Positions 47,513 to 57,593 are shown, numbered from the stretch's first letter. The stretch: DNA of 64,000 bases from Oscillospiraceae bacterium (GCA_015064955.1 SVRD01000009.1:20104-84103); one strand, 5' to 3'. Translations and numbers: made by a program. The notes: a model not told the origin generated them from the sequence alone.

Positions 47513-48591
47513 AACTGTTTCGTATCAGCATAATAATACTTTCTTTTGTATTAGTATTACTGCTTTCGGGGTGTGATATCCCGCAGTACGTGCCGCCGTT
47601 TGCTTCATCTTTGGGTGAAGAAACCGAGCAACCCGATGTTTCGCAAAGTTCACAGTTGCCCTCCGGCGAACAACTAAAGGTACATTTTATCGACGTAGGG
47701 CAGGGTGATTCGGCGTTTATCGAATTTCCCGACGGCGAATGTATGCTTATCGATGCGGGCGAATGGGATTATTCCGGTGCGGTAATCTCGCTTATCGACT
47801 GCCTCGGCTATACGAAGATCGACCACCTCGTAGCGACACACCCTCATTCCGACCACATCGGCGGAATGCAAGCGGTTGTCGAATGCTTCGAGATCGGCGA
47901 GGTTTATATGCCCGAGGCGATAACCGACACAAGCTCGTTTATCGGACTTCTCGAAGCACTCGATGAAAAGAATCTTTCGGTAACCGCCGTTTCGGCGGGC
48001 GAGAAAATCGATTTTAATTGCGGTGCGGTCGGCAGATTTGTCGCGCCGGTCAGCATAGTCGAGGATCTCAATAACTGCTCGGCGGTTCTTCATCTCGACT
48101 ACAAGGGTAAATCCTTTTTGTTCACGGGTGATGCCGAAATTCCCGAGGAAGCTACGATTACCGCAGATATCGATTGTGACGTTCTGAAGGTAGGCCACCA
48201 CGGAAGCTATACCTCGTCGGGAAAGACTTTTCTCGATATGGCTTCACCGAGTATTGCGGTGATTTCCTGCGGCAAGGATAACGAATACGGCCATCCTCAC
48301 AAGGATGCGCTCGACAGATTGAATTCTTCGGGTGTCGAAAGCATTTACCGAACCGACCTTCTGGGTACGGTGACTATTTCGACCGACGGAAACGCGATAT
48401 CGGTTTCCAATGGCTACGAGCCGAGCGGATATAAGTGGATACTCAATATACGCAGTAAAAAGGTCCACACTCTCGAATGTGATTCGGGTATCGAGATGAA
48501 GCCGAGCAACAAGGCGTATTCGGTGCGTTCGCTTGAGGAATTGATAAATAACGGCTTTGCACTTTGCGGAAGCTGTGATCCCGAGGAATGA
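47509..48591 (+). CDS. ComEC/Rec2-like MBL-fold hydrolase lipoprotein with C-terminal Ada-like Cys module
   Basis: Lipobox VLLLSGCDI; HFIDVGQGDSAFIEFPDGECMLIDAG; ATHPHSDHIGGM; C-terminal NIRSKKVHTLECDSG...CGSC; ATGA overlap with CotH2. Confidence 0.92.
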   Translation: MKLFRISIIILSFVLVLLLSGCDIPQYVPPFASSLGEETEQPDVSQSSQLPSGEQLKVHFIDVGQGDSAFIEFPDGECMLIDAGEWDYSGAVISLIDCLGYTKIDHLVATHPHSDHIGGMQAVVECFEIGEVYMPEAITDTSSFIGLLEALDEKNLSVTAVSAGEKIDFNCGAVGRFVAPVSIVEDLNNCSAVLHLDYKGKSFLFTGDAEIPEEATITADIDCDVLKVGHHGSYTSSGKTFLDMASPSIAVISCGKDNEYGHPHKDALDRLNSSGVESIYRTDLLGTVTISTDGNAISVSNGYEPSGYKWILNIRSKKVHTLECDSGIEMKPSNKAYSVRSLEELINNGFALCGSCDPEE

Positions 48592-48604
48592 TAAGGAGTT
48601 TATT

Positions 48605-48802
48605 ATGAGAATTATAATAGATCATATTGAGGGCGATATTGCCGTTTGCGAGCTTGAAGACAGAAGAATCGTCAGAATCCCGCTTTGCGTTTTTCCCGAT
48701 GCCAAGGATGCCGATATCTATACGATAGAAAAGGACGAAGAGGAGCAGGAAGAGCGCACAAGTAAAGCAAGATCATTGTTTGATAAGCTTAAAAAGAAAT
48801 AA
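48605..48802 (+). CDS. DUF3006-family small protein
   Basis: MRIIIDHIEGDIAVCELEDRRIVRIPLCVFPDAKDADIYTIEKDEEE; partner of MBL hydrolases. Confidence 0.82.
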   Translation: MRIIIDHIEGDIAVCELEDRRIVRIPLCVFPDAKDADIYTIEKDEEEQEERTSKARSLFDKLKKK

Positions 48803-48813
48803 AAGAGATAAAT

Positions 48814-48847
48814 AAAAAAAGAACTCTGTTAAAGAGTTCTTTTTTTA
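48814..48847. terminator. Bidirectional terminator
   Basis: AAAAAAAGAACTCT-gtta-AAGAGTTCTTTTTTT. Confidence 0.92.
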
Positions 48848-48851
48848 TGAA

Positions 48852-49964
48852 TTAACCTTCAAATTCTTCCGCCGCGTTTTTCAAAAGCTCGATTATCGGG
48901 AGCTTTTGCGGACAGATAGCTTCGCACTGACCGCATTCGATACAGTCGCTTGCCTTGCCGCGAGTTCCGCCGGTCTGAAAACCGTACCACCATTTCGCAC
49001 CGTAGGTGGTGTATCTACGAGAATTGTTTACAATCTTGAAAATCGTCGGAATCGGAATATTTTGCGGGCAACCGTCGGTGCAATAAGAGCAAGCGGTGCA
49101 CTGAACAATATCCATACTCTGAATGATTTCCTTTACCTTGTCGACAGCTTTGAATTCTGCATCTGACAGCGGCTTGAAATCGGTCATAAAGGAAAGATTG
49201 TCCTCCAGCTGCTCAATGTTGCTCATTCCCGAAAGTACCATAAACATACCCTCGAAGCTTGCCGCGTAGCGTATTGCAAAGCTTGCGTTGCTTCCGCCGA
49301 ATTCCGAAAGCACCTTTTCCGCTTCCTCGGGAAGTCCCGCAAGACTGCCGCCCTTGACCGGCTCCATAACGATTATCGGCTTGTTATGCTTGCGGCATAC
49401 CTCGTAGCAAAGACGGCTTTGCACACCCTTGTCCTCATAGTCGATGTAATTGAATTGAATCTGTACGACCTCGATCTCGGGGTATTCGGTAAGAATATTG
49501 TCGAGAACGTCGGCGGTGTCGTGGAAGGAAAGACCTACGTGACGAACCTTGCCCTCGGCTTTGAGCTCAAATGCGGTTTCGTATGCTCTGCATTCCTTGA
49601 ACTTTTTAAAGCTGTTCGCGTTTTGCGAATGCATCAGATAAAAATCGAAATAATCAACCCCGCACGCCTCGAGCTGACTTTCAAATAAAGGACGAATCTC
49701 CTCGTTTGTTTTGAAATAGGGGCTCGAGAGCTTGTTTGTGAGAATATATCTGCTTCTGTCATAGCGCTTTACAAGTGCTTCGCGCAGTGCGGGCTCGCTC
49801 TTTTGCGAGAGATATCCGTGCGCGGTGTCGAAGTAATTGAATCCCGCTTCCAAAAATTTATCTACCATCAGGCAAAACTGCTCGTGGTCGACCTCGTCGT
49901 TCTTCATCGGCAGACGCATACAGCCAAATCCGAAATTTTTATTTACCTCGGGGAATTTGCTCAT
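48852..49964 (-). CDS. Aldo/keto reductase with C-terminal 2x[4Fe-4S] ferredoxin-like region
   Basis: FGFGCMRLPM; NYFDTAHGY; CTACSYCTDGCPQNIPIP ... CIECGQCEAICPQKLPI. Confidence 0.93.
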   Translation of the reverse strand: MSKFPEVNKNFGFGCMRLPMKNDEVDHEQFCLMVDKFLEAGFNYFDTAHGYLSQKSEPALREALVKRYDRSRYILTNKLSSPYFKTNEEIRPLFESQLEACGVDYFDFYLMHSQNANSFKKFKECRAYETAFELKAEGKVRHVGLSFHDTADVLDNILTEYPEIEVVQIQFNYIDYEDKGVQSRLCYEVCRKHNKPIIVMEPVKGGSLAGLPEEAEKVLSEFGGSNASFAIRYAASFEGMFMVLSGMSNIEQLEDNLSFMTDFKPLSDAEFKAVDKVKEIIQSMDIVQCTACSYCTDGCPQNIPIPTIFKIVNNSRRYTTYGAKWWYGFQTGGTRGKASDCIECGQCEAICPQKLPIIELLKNAAEEFEG

Positions 49965-50022
49965 AAGATACCTCACTTGAATTGATTTTATACAACCATT
50001 TTACACTCTGTCAGGTTGTTTG

Positions 50023-50700
50023 TCAACGCTTAAGTTTTTTTAGTACTTCCTTTTGCTCAAAAGATATTCTGAAGCTTTCTCGCGCTTTTTGAATCGCTTT
50101 GTTGTGTGTCCAAGCATCGAGTCGCTTTTCGGCAATAAACGGCAAAACAGAATCATACTGTTTTGCCAGCGCCGTCGCGAAATACCAAGCAACCGCCATT
50201 TTTATATAGTATTCATCGCTTTCGATACCTGCAACAAGCTCTGCCTGCTTTGTATCGAAATGATCATCGAGAAAATACCGCATAAGACAGACTATTGCAA
50301 ATCGTACGGCGTAGGTATGTCCCGATTCAAGCCATTTCAAAATATATGGAAAAAGCTTTTCCTGTTGCTTTCTAAAGCATTTTGGCGATAATTGGTCGCA
50401 GGTCGCCCAGTTGTCGATACAAGGCAAAAAGAGGTCCACAAGGCTAATGCATTTTTCAAAATCGCGCTCGTCGGAAATAATAAACGAATGCAGCTGGTTT
50501 TCCTCGAAATAAAAATGGGGAAGCGCAGATAGGAACTCCTCCGCCTCTGCGCTTCTTTTGATCTGTTTTGCCAAATCGCGCAATATCGGAGTTCTCACAC
50601 CGATAATGCGTTCTTTTATTATGTTCGGGATCAGCTTGCTTTGAAAATCGCGGTATTGAATATCGGATAACGAAAACAAAGTCTTTTGAATACCGTTCAT
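50023..50700 (-). CDS. DNA alkylation repair protein (AlkD-like HEAT repeat)
   Basis: IGVRTPILRDLAKQIKR; DNWATCDQLSPKCF; SDEYYIKMAVAWYFATALAKQYD. Confidence 0.9.
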   Translation of the reverse strand: MNGIQKTLFSLSDIQYRDFQSKLIPNIIKERIIGVRTPILRDLAKQIKRSAEAEEFLSALPHFYFEENQLHSFIISDERDFEKCISLVDLFLPCIDNWATCDQLSPKCFRKQQEKLFPYILKWLESGHTYAVRFAIVCLMRYFLDDHFDTKQAELVAGIESDEYYIKMAVAWYFATALAKQYDSVLPFIAEKRLDAWTHNKAIQKARESFRISFEQKEVLKKLKR

Positions 50701-50701
50701 A

Positions 50702-51601
50702 TCAGCTCTTTCTTGCTTTTCCGCCGTATATTTTGTTGATAACAACGTACGCCGCCATTAAAACGGCAACCGTTGTGCAGACAATGGCAAACATCGCGCC
50801 GATGCTGACCTTTTCGTCGAGAAAATAAATATTGCAGTCAATCGCATCGCGCAGACCGTTCACCGCTTCCTCGGGTACGCCGCTGTTTTCAAGCTCGTTG
50901 ATCGCACCGCGCATGGCGTGGTTGCGGAAGAGGGAAGTGCCGTACGTGCCGGGGAGAAATGCGATTATCTTTTGAAGTCCTTCGCCAAACGAAGATATCG
51001 GCATATACGCACCGCAGATGAAGCCGTAGCAGGAGCTTACAATACTTCCGACAGCGGAGATCTGTCCCTGCGACGAAAGGAAAAATCCGATAACCGATGA
51101 GAGTGCGGTACCGAACATTACCATTATAAGAATGTCTAAAAGCAAGAACAATACGTCGCCGACCGAAAGATACCAGCCGATAATTGAAATATATATCAAG
51201 CATGCGGCAAGCGCCACAAGGTTGATGATAAAGGTTACAAAAAAGGTTGCGGCATAATAGCTTACGGCAAGGTGAGAATGCTTTACGGGGGTTACCGAAA
51301 TGTCGTTATATGCACCGCTGACCTTGTCCTGAACCATAAGCATATTTGAACAAAATGCAACCGTAATACAGCTGACTGCAAGAAGCGAGGACATCAGCTG
51401 ACCGCCGACAACGCCGTCGATAATCTGCGGGTTGACATAAAAGGGAATCGCCATAGCGAAGCTGTCGCGGTAAACGTTGCTCAAAAAAGTCGAATAGAGC
51501 ACCAAAAGTATCAAGGGGGTGATAAGCGAGGTGAAGAATAGTCCCTTATCCTTGAAAAACAGCTTCATATTTCGCCTTATAAGCGAGGAAACGGTTTTCA
51601 T
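50702..51601 (-). CDS. ABC-2 type transporter permease
   Basis: RRNMKLFFKDKGLFFTSLITPLILLVLY, six hydrophobic segments; coupled to the ATPase gene. Confidence 0.9.
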   Translation of the reverse strand: MKTVSSLIRRNMKLFFKDKGLFFTSLITPLILLVLYSTFLSNVYRDSFAMAIPFYVNPQIIDGVVGGQLMSSLLAVSCITVAFCSNMLMVQDKVSGAYNDISVTPVKHSHLAVSYYAATFFVTFIINLVALAACLIYISIIGWYLSVGDVLFLLLDILIMVMFGTALSSVIGFFLSSQGQISAVGSIVSSCYGFICGAYMPISSFGEGLQKIIAFLPGTYGTSLFRNHAMRGAINELENSGVPEEAVNGLRDAIDCNIYFLDEKVSIGAMFAIVCTTVAVLMAAYVVINKIYGGKARKS

Positions 51602-52512
51602 TTGTCTTCACCTCCGTCGATCTTTTTGCCGGTTACGGTAAGGAATACGTCGTCCATACCGCCCTTTGTGATTTCATAATCGACAAAGAGATTTGGCGCT
51701 TTGAGTATCAGCTCGGTCGCCTCGGCGGTATTCTTGACTGCTGCCTTAAATCCGTCCTTGACCGCCTCATAAGGCTTGCCCAACGTTTTCACCGAATCCT
51801 CGTCGATATTATAAAAGGTGATAAAATCGCCGCTGTAACGGTTTTTGAGCTCGTGAGGAGTACCCTCTGCCGCGATCTTGCCGCTGTCGAGGATAATAAC
51901 GTTGTCGGCGTTTGCCGCTTCCTCCATATAGTGCGTGGTGAGGAATACTGTCATACCCTCCTCGGTCTGAAGATGCTTTACAACGTTCCAAACAGTTTTT
52001 CTTGTTTGCGGGTCGAGTCCGGTGGTGGGCTCGTCGAGAATGAGTATTTTGGGCTTGTGGATAAGCGCACGTGCAATATCTATTCTGCGCTTCTGACCGC
52101 CCGAAAGCTTTGAAAGCGTTCTCGGCAAAAGCGGCTCGAGGTCGAGAAGCTTCGAAAGCTCGTCAATACGATTTTTAAAATCCTTGCCGTGAATACCGTA
52201 TAATGCCGCACGGCTTTTCAGATTGTCCTCGACAGTCAACTGCTTGTCGAGTACCGAGTTCTGAAAAACAACGCCGATATCGCGCTTTATGGAATCGGTA
52301 TTGCCCATTTGCTTTTTGCCGTTGACGAATACCTCGCCGCTGTCCTTCAAAAGCCTGCCGCAGATAATAGATATCGTTGTGCTTTTGCCCGCGCCGTTTT
52401 CGCCGAGGAATGCAAAAAGCTCGCCCTCGTTTACGTTAAAGCTGATACCGTTCACCGCTTTAACGTCGCCGAACGATTTATACAGCTCCTTTATTTCGAT
52501 AATGTGTCCCAT
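51598..52512 (-). CDS. ABC transporter ATP-binding protein (DrrA-like)
   Basis: FLGENGAGKSTTISIICG; LSGGQKRRIDIARALIHKPKILILDEPTTGLDPQTRK. Confidence 0.97.
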   Translation of the reverse strand: MGHIIEIKELYKSFGDVKAVNGISFNVNEGELFAFLGENGAGKSTTISIICGRLLKDSGEVFVNGKKQMGNTDSIKRDIGVVFQNSVLDKQLTVEDNLKSRAALYGIHGKDFKNRIDELSKLLDLEPLLPRTLSKLSGGQKRRIDIARALIHKPKILILDEPTTGLDPQTRKTVWNVVKHLQTEEGMTVFLTTHYMEEAANADNVIILDSGKIAAEGTPHELKNRYSGDFITFYNIDEDSVKTLGKPYEAVKDGFKAAVKNTAEATELILKAPNLFVDYEITKGGMDDVFLTVTGKKIDGGEDK

Positions 52513-52535
52513 TCTATATTTCCTTGCTGAGTATT

Positions 52536-52997
52536 TTAATCTATTATAATCGGTTGATCGATGAAACGCAAGAGGGAAAGCTTTGTTCCCTCTGCGATTT
52601 TTGCTGTGAGCTCGCCTGCGTATAGCTCGATCATTCTTGATTTTTCGCCGTTATCAACAATCAGCGAGACCTCCAAAGCTTCGCCTTGCCCGGATTCATA
52701 TGTATGCTCGCCCTTGATTTTTCCGACTTTAACCGGGTAAACGTCCAATCTGACTACTTTTCCCGTGAATTCTTTTTGTCTGAGGAATAAATATATCTTT
52801 GTTTTCTTTATCGAAAAACATACGAGTATTATGGGTATGAGATAAAATGCGGTATGTATCGAAAATACGTTTGTAAACGTCGTTAAAAGAAATGTTATGA
52901 GTCCCGTAAGACCCAAAAACAAAACAAACAGTATCAACGCCTTGCTTTCGCGTTCCTTTTGAATTTTGCGTGCTTCCTTCAGAGTGAGCATTGTCAT
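52536..52997 (-). CDS. Hypothetical two-TM protein
   Basis: ATGA overlap (52994-52997) with the upstream gene; two hydrophobic segments. Confidence 0.75.
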   Translation of the reverse strand: MTMLTLKEARKIQKERESKALILFVLFLGLTGLITFLLTTFTNVFSIHTAFYLIPIILVCFSIKKTKIYLFLRQKEFTGKVVRLDVYPVKVGKIKGEHTYESGQGEALEVSLIVDNGEKSRMIELYAGELTAKIAEGTKLSLLRFIDQPIIID

Positions 52998-53644
52998 TCC
53001 TCGTTCTTTACGTTTTCGCTTATTATCGCGGTCAGTTTATCAGCAAGCGCGTCGGCGGGGAGATAGAATTCGAGCGCTTCGCTTGCTTCTTCTTTTAGCG
53101 TTTTGATTCTGCAAAAGAAATTGCCGTGGGGGAATTCGACCGCTTCCTTTGTGAATTCAACAGACTCGGCGTCCTTGGTGGATATCATATAATCCTTTAC
53201 TTCACTGCTTATTATATCATAAACCGTGGTAAATACAATACTTCCGCTTCTTTCTGCCGAAATTGCGGTAACATAGTATCTGCTCGTGCGGAGCTTGCCG
53301 TCGCGGCCGGATTTGAAGCGCACGTCGCCGCTGTCACGGATAAAACCCGAAAACAGCGAAAATTTGCTTTCGTCAAGCGTTTCCTTGCCGATAACCCTGC
53401 CCTTTATCTTTTCCTCCTTGTAGCTCTCCATAGCGTCGGAAACTAGCTTGTCGATATCCTTGTCGGAGGCTTGGATAGCCGATGTGATGAAGAACAGCGG
53501 AACACCGATAAGACAAGCCAAAAATCCCAAGCCTCTGTGGCTGAACAGCATACAGAACACTCCGAAGCAGGCAAGTCCCGAGCCGATGCAATAGATGATC
53601 CTTGCGATATTTGCGCCAAAATATTTGATATATTTCTTTTCCAT
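52994..53644 (-). CDS. Hypothetical two-TM protein
   Basis: Intact ORF in tightly packed operon; 2 bp from the upstream gene. Confidence 0.75.
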   Translation of the reverse strand: MEKKYIKYFGANIARIIYCIGSGLACFGVFCMLFSHRGLGFLACLIGVPLFFITSAIQASDKDIDKLVSDAMESYKEEKIKGRVIGKETLDESKFSLFSGFIRDSGDVRFKSGRDGKLRTSRYYVTAISAERSGSIVFTTVYDIISSEVKDYMISTKDAESVEFTKEAVEFPHGNFFCRIKTLKEEASEALEFYLPADALADKLTAIISENVKNEE

Positions 53645-53646
53645 AG

Positions 53647-54981
53647 TTATACTCCCAAAACGTCGCGCTCGATGCTGTTCAGAAAGCTTTGCGCGGTATA
53701 TACAGTGTAGTCGCCGAGCTTGCTTCCGTTGTCGAGCTCGGCAGTGCTTCCGTCGGAAATCGAATAAATAAACTTTGAGATCGGATTGATTATAAGTATC
53801 TTTTGGTGCTTTGATTCATAACCGAATTCAAAGCTTTTGTTGAATTGAAACCATTTTACTCCGCCAAAAACAAATGCGTGTATTCTTGTTCCGATACCGT
53901 CTGCGTTCAATATAAGCGGCAGTGATTGCTTCTTTCCCGAAATCAGCTTGCAGGAAAAGGTTTTGCCGTTTAACGTGATGCAGAAGCTCTCGTTTTGCTT
54001 GCTTGTGAATAATGAAAGATAGGGTGACTCTATCTTGGATAGCTTGTATTTTCTTTCGCGGCAAAGTCTTCTGAGCGTTTTTATGAATCGGATACGTGAA
54101 AACAATGCCTTTAATCGCGTAATCAACGGGATCGCAATTATTATTCCGAGTACAGTATAGAGCACGGCAGGCGCAGTCAGTAACGCAATAAAAGGCAGAA
54201 ATACCGTTGTAACAACGCTGTATATCATCTTGCAAAGTATAATACAGACTGCAAATACTGCAAAAAGCATCGAGAAAGCGTTGGTTCTCGCCTTGCTTGA
54301 ATAGTCGGCCTCCTCTATATCCTCGATCGAAAGCGCGGGGTTCTCGCCCGAGTAGTTATAGGAAAAATAGCGTGCTGTGGCGAGCCTCGGCGGTGTCGGA
54401 ATCAGCTTGTTGGGGTTGACCGACAGTGTGGGTCTGCCTTTTGCTCCCTTTGGATTTTTGCTGTCGCGGGGGTCCTGCAGGCTTTTCTTCCAAGCAATAT
54501 AAGCCAACCCTCTCGCGATGATGTCGAGCAATACTACCGTAGGAAGAACAAGTATAAACGCTTCGGGCTTGCTTTCAAAAACAGAGCCTTCGCCGATCAA
54601 CGCTTCCTTGATAAATGGGAGAGTGTTGTCGAGCTCAAATATAAAATACACAAGACTGAAGAGAATTATATCGCATAAAAGTCCGGTGCTATTGAATGTT
54701 TGTTTAAAAAAGCTCGGCTTCGGCTCGGAGAAGAACAGATTTCTCTGCAAAGAACTGTATTTTGTTACGATGCGTAAAAAGAATATGTAAAACAAACTGC
54801 TTGCTGTTGCCGCACAGGTGATCGGGCGCACGCTGTTGTAGCCCATAAGTATTTCCTCCTCGGTGGGAGTGGCAACAAAATAGACTATACGCGCAACCGC
54901 AACGACAAAGATCATCAGTATCGCCGCGGTGACAAGCGAATTGATCAAAAGCCTTTTTAAAGACGGCTTTTCGGTATTCAT
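53647..54981 (-). CDS. Hypothetical multi-TM protein
   Basis: SD AAGGAG before the ATG at 54981; several TM helices. Confidence 0.75.
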   Translation of the reverse strand: MNTEKPSLKRLLINSLVTAAILMIFVVAVARIVYFVATPTEEEILMGYNSVRPITCAATASSLFYIFFLRIVTKYSSLQRNLFFSEPKPSFFKQTFNSTGLLCDIILFSLVYFIFELDNTLPFIKEALIGEGSVFESKPEAFILVLPTVVLLDIIARGLAYIAWKKSLQDPRDSKNPKGAKGRPTLSVNPNKLIPTPPRLATARYFSYNYSGENPALSIEDIEEADYSSKARTNAFSMLFAVFAVCIILCKMIYSVVTTVFLPFIALLTAPAVLYTVLGIIIAIPLITRLKALFSRIRFIKTLRRLCRERKYKLSKIESPYLSLFTSKQNESFCITLNGKTFSCKLISGKKQSLPLILNADGIGTRIHAFVFGGVKWFQFNKSFEFGYESKHQKILIINPISKFIYSISDGSTAELDNGSKLGDYTVYTAQSFLNSIERDVLGV

Positions 54982-55003
54982 AAAAACACTCCTTGCATCA
55001 AAG

Positions 55004-55489
55004 TCAAAACTCTTTTCTTTTGTATGCTCCGTCATATGCCAAAACCCAATTCAAAACGTCGAGCACGAAGAATAATATGGGAACTATAATAAACATCGCG
55101 AAAAACATACCCCAATTCACACTGAAGGATACGAATCCTATTGCTCTTGCGGTTTTGAATATCGGGGTAAGAACCATTACCAAAGAAGCGACGAAGCTTA
55201 AAATAAATTCGAGCTTGAGATCATCTGTCTTTAAAACGTATTGCAGCTTGCCCTTGATTTCTCCGTTGAATATCGCCTTTTCGGGAGAATCGTCACCCTT
55301 GTGCTCCTTTTTCAGCTTCGCGGTGCGTAACGGGCGCGCCGCGAAGAACAGAACTGCGGCAACGACTGTTAGCGAAAACCAATGGTAGCCCGGGCCGATA
55401 TATCCCAAAATTCCCGAAACAAATGCCTCGATAACGTATCCGAGGGCATAAAACAGTGCGCCAAATCCAACTTTTTTGATAAAAAACAT
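55004..55489 (-). CDS. Hypothetical membrane protein
   Basis: Start overlaps the stop of the upstream gene (TAATG). Confidence 0.7.
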   Translation of the reverse strand: MFFIKKVGFGALFYALGYVIEAFVSGILGYIGPGYHWFSLTVVAAVLFFAARPLRTAKLKKEHKGDDSPEKAIFNGEIKGKLQYVLKTDDLKLEFILSFVASLVMVLTPIFKTARAIGFVSFSVNWGMFFAMFIIVPILFFVLDVLNWVLAYDGAYKRKEF

Positions 55490-56379
55490 TATTCTTCCTC
55501 CTGATCTTCTATCGGGAAATAATCGTATTCATATTCGCTTATCGAAACCGAGATACCCAATGCATTCTGCATCGTTTCTTTTATAATATCGCCGTCGGAA
55601 TCGTATTCAAAGGTGTATTTGATCGTTATCTCGCCGTTTTCGTAGTTGGTCATCGCTAAAAGCAGCTCGCCGTCATATTCATAAGTGGTTTTATAGGTGT
55701 TTTCTCCTCTTGTTGCATTTGCTTCAATCGCTCTTCCGTTTTCATAAATGGCGGTCATGTGGTAATCGCCGTCTACCGCTTCGATTTTGTTGTTGTCCTT
55801 GTCGTAAATATTGTAAGCTTCGGTTCCTACTCGGCGTTCTGTCGCGTTGCCTTCCTCGTCATAAGAATAGTATTGACTCAGTTCTCCGTTCACATAAACA
55901 TTCAGCATTCTGCCTTGGTCGTCGTAATCAACATCCATCTTGTTTTCAGCAATTAACTTTCCGTTTTTGTCGAGTGAACGCCAAATCTTTACATATCCGT
56001 ATTCATCGCGCTCGTATTGATGGTGCGACTGAATATTTCCACTCGCGTCCTTGGTGATATATTCGGCTTCATATCCGTTTTCATCGTAACCGATGTAGTT
56101 GTAGATTGTGCCCTGCTCGGATTCTGTTACAACAGTGACCGTTCTGCCGAGGCTGTCGTATTCGTATACGTTGGTCTGGCTGATTTTTCCGGTCTCGTTT
56201 TTTATTGTTAGCTTGCTCACAAGCTTTTTTGTTTCGCCGTCGTGATTCGATTCTTCTTCGGATACAACCGACATATCGGCGCTTTGGCTCGATTGCATTT
56301 GACTGCTTTCTTCTTCGCTGCCTGCGCAGGAGCATAAAAGCAACAACGCGGACAAAAGGATAATTATAAGCTTTTTCAT
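55489..56379 (-). CDS. Lipoprotein with YD/RHS-like repeats
   Basis: Lipobox LLSALLLLCSCAG; YEYDSLGRTVTV, YDDQGRMLNVY, YSYDEEGNATER, FEYDSDGDII repeats. Confidence 0.8.
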   Translation of the reverse strand: MKKLIIILLSALLLLCSCAGSEEESSQMQSSQSADMSVVSEEESNHDGETKKLVSKLTIKNETGKISQTNVYEYDSLGRTVTVVTESEQGTIYNYIGYDENGYEAEYITKDASGNIQSHHQYERDEYGYVKIWRSLDKNGKLIAENKMDVDYDDQGRMLNVYVNGELSQYYSYDEEGNATERRVGTEAYNIYDKDNNKIEAVDGDYHMTAIYENGRAIEANATRGENTYKTTYEYDGELLLAMTNYENGEITIKYTFEYDSDGDIIKETMQNALGISVSISEYEYDYFPIEDQEEE

Positions 56380-57482
56380 GGCGTTACCTCTGTTTTTAAA
56401 ATATCACCCTTGTGAATGTTGTTTTCTTCGCTTATATCGCCTATTCCCAAATAAAGCTCGTTTCCGTCGAGTGCGAAGCTTAGTGCGGGGAGAGGATATT
56501 CGATAGTCTTAATGGTCTCATAATCGGTTCCGTCAACCGTTTTTGTGAGGCAGATAAGATAGTTGCCGTTTTCGAGCGGCTTTGCACAAAGCACGTAAAG
56601 CGAATCGCCATATACCTCTAAATCGGTGACTATCGCGTTCTCAAAAATAGTATATTGCAGTTTTTGCGGGTCTTCAAAGTGGAAAAGATAGCCGGTTGTG
56701 AAATAGGTCCTGCCCTTGAAATATGCGCTTGCGGGTATTCGTGTATAAAATCCGTAACCCGAAACAAAGCTGTTTCTCCAGTCGGCAGTATAAACAAACT
56801 CTTCGCCGTCATATTTGTAAACACTTGCACCGTTGAGCGCATAAAGCTCGTTCCCGTGCGGAAACAGCCGGTAAACACGTCTGTCGGGAAGCGTTTCGCT
56901 GTCTGCGTTCAGGGTCTTGAAGCTTTGACCGCCGTCGTTCGATACCGCAACGGGAAACGCTTTGTTGGTATCGGTATGACCGAGTGCAACAAAAAGCTTT
57001 CCGTCAAATTCGACAATATCAAAGCAGTGCACCCCGTTTGGAATGGTGCGCAAAACTTCAAAGCTGTCGTTTTCGAGCAAATAAATGTTGCCCATACTCC
57101 AATCTGCCGTCGGATCGCAGCCGGGGATATAAAGCCTTCCGCCGATGCTTTTAAAGAGCGCTATCTGCTCGTCGGGTATCAATCCGCACGCCGACCATTT
57201 CTGCTCTTCAAGCGAATAACGGTGTGCCTTTGCGGGCGAGATGTTTTTGTCGTAATCGCCTGCGCCGACATATAAATATCCGTCGTGTATCGTCATATCC
57301 CAGACGTTGCTCGCGTTGTTATAAAGGCTTTGGTATGGGTTGGTTATAACGGTATAGGGCAAATCGGGCTCGGCTTGCGATGCGTCGCTTGACGAAGCAT
57401 CGGATACATTTTCGATATCACCACCGCAACCGCAAAGCGTCGTCATCAACGTCAGCACTATTAAAAATATTGTTTTTCTCAT
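56376..57482 (-). CDS. Lipoprotein, beta-propeller-like
   Basis: Lipobox LTLMTTLCGCGG at the ATG 57482; repeated blade-like YLYVGAGDYD, GRLYIPGCDPT, DGKLFVALGHTD, ELYLGIGDI; ATGA overlap with the next gene. Confidence 0.75.
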   Translation of the reverse strand: MRKTIFLIVLTLMTTLCGCGGDIENVSDASSSDASQAEPDLPYTVITNPYQSLYNNASNVWDMTIHDGYLYVGAGDYDKNISPAKAHRYSLEEQKWSACGLIPDEQIALFKSIGGRLYIPGCDPTADWSMGNIYLLENDSFEVLRTIPNGVHCFDIVEFDGKLFVALGHTDTNKAFPVAVSNDGGQSFKTLNADSETLPDRRVYRLFPHGNELYALNGASVYKYDGEEFVYTADWRNSFVSGYGFYTRIPASAYFKGRTYFTTGYLFHFEDPQKLQYTIFENAIVTDLEVYGDSLYVLCAKPLENGNYLICLTKTVDGTDYETIKTIEYPLPALSFALDGNELYLGIGDISEENNIHKGDILKTEVTP

Positions 57483-57516
57483 CCTTTTGCCCTCCGTTTT
57501 GTTTGGTTTTTTTACA

Positions 57517-57552
57517 AAGATAGCCCCTTCGTTTTCCAAAGGGGCTATTTTG
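57517..57552 (-). terminator. Terminator after the flotillin gene
   Basis: ATAGCCCCTT...AAGGGGCTAT stem with T-rich tail on the minus strand. Confidence 0.85.
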
Positions 57553-57593
57553 TTATTAATGAGCTTTACCCATATGCCTTATCGGCTTTTGGG

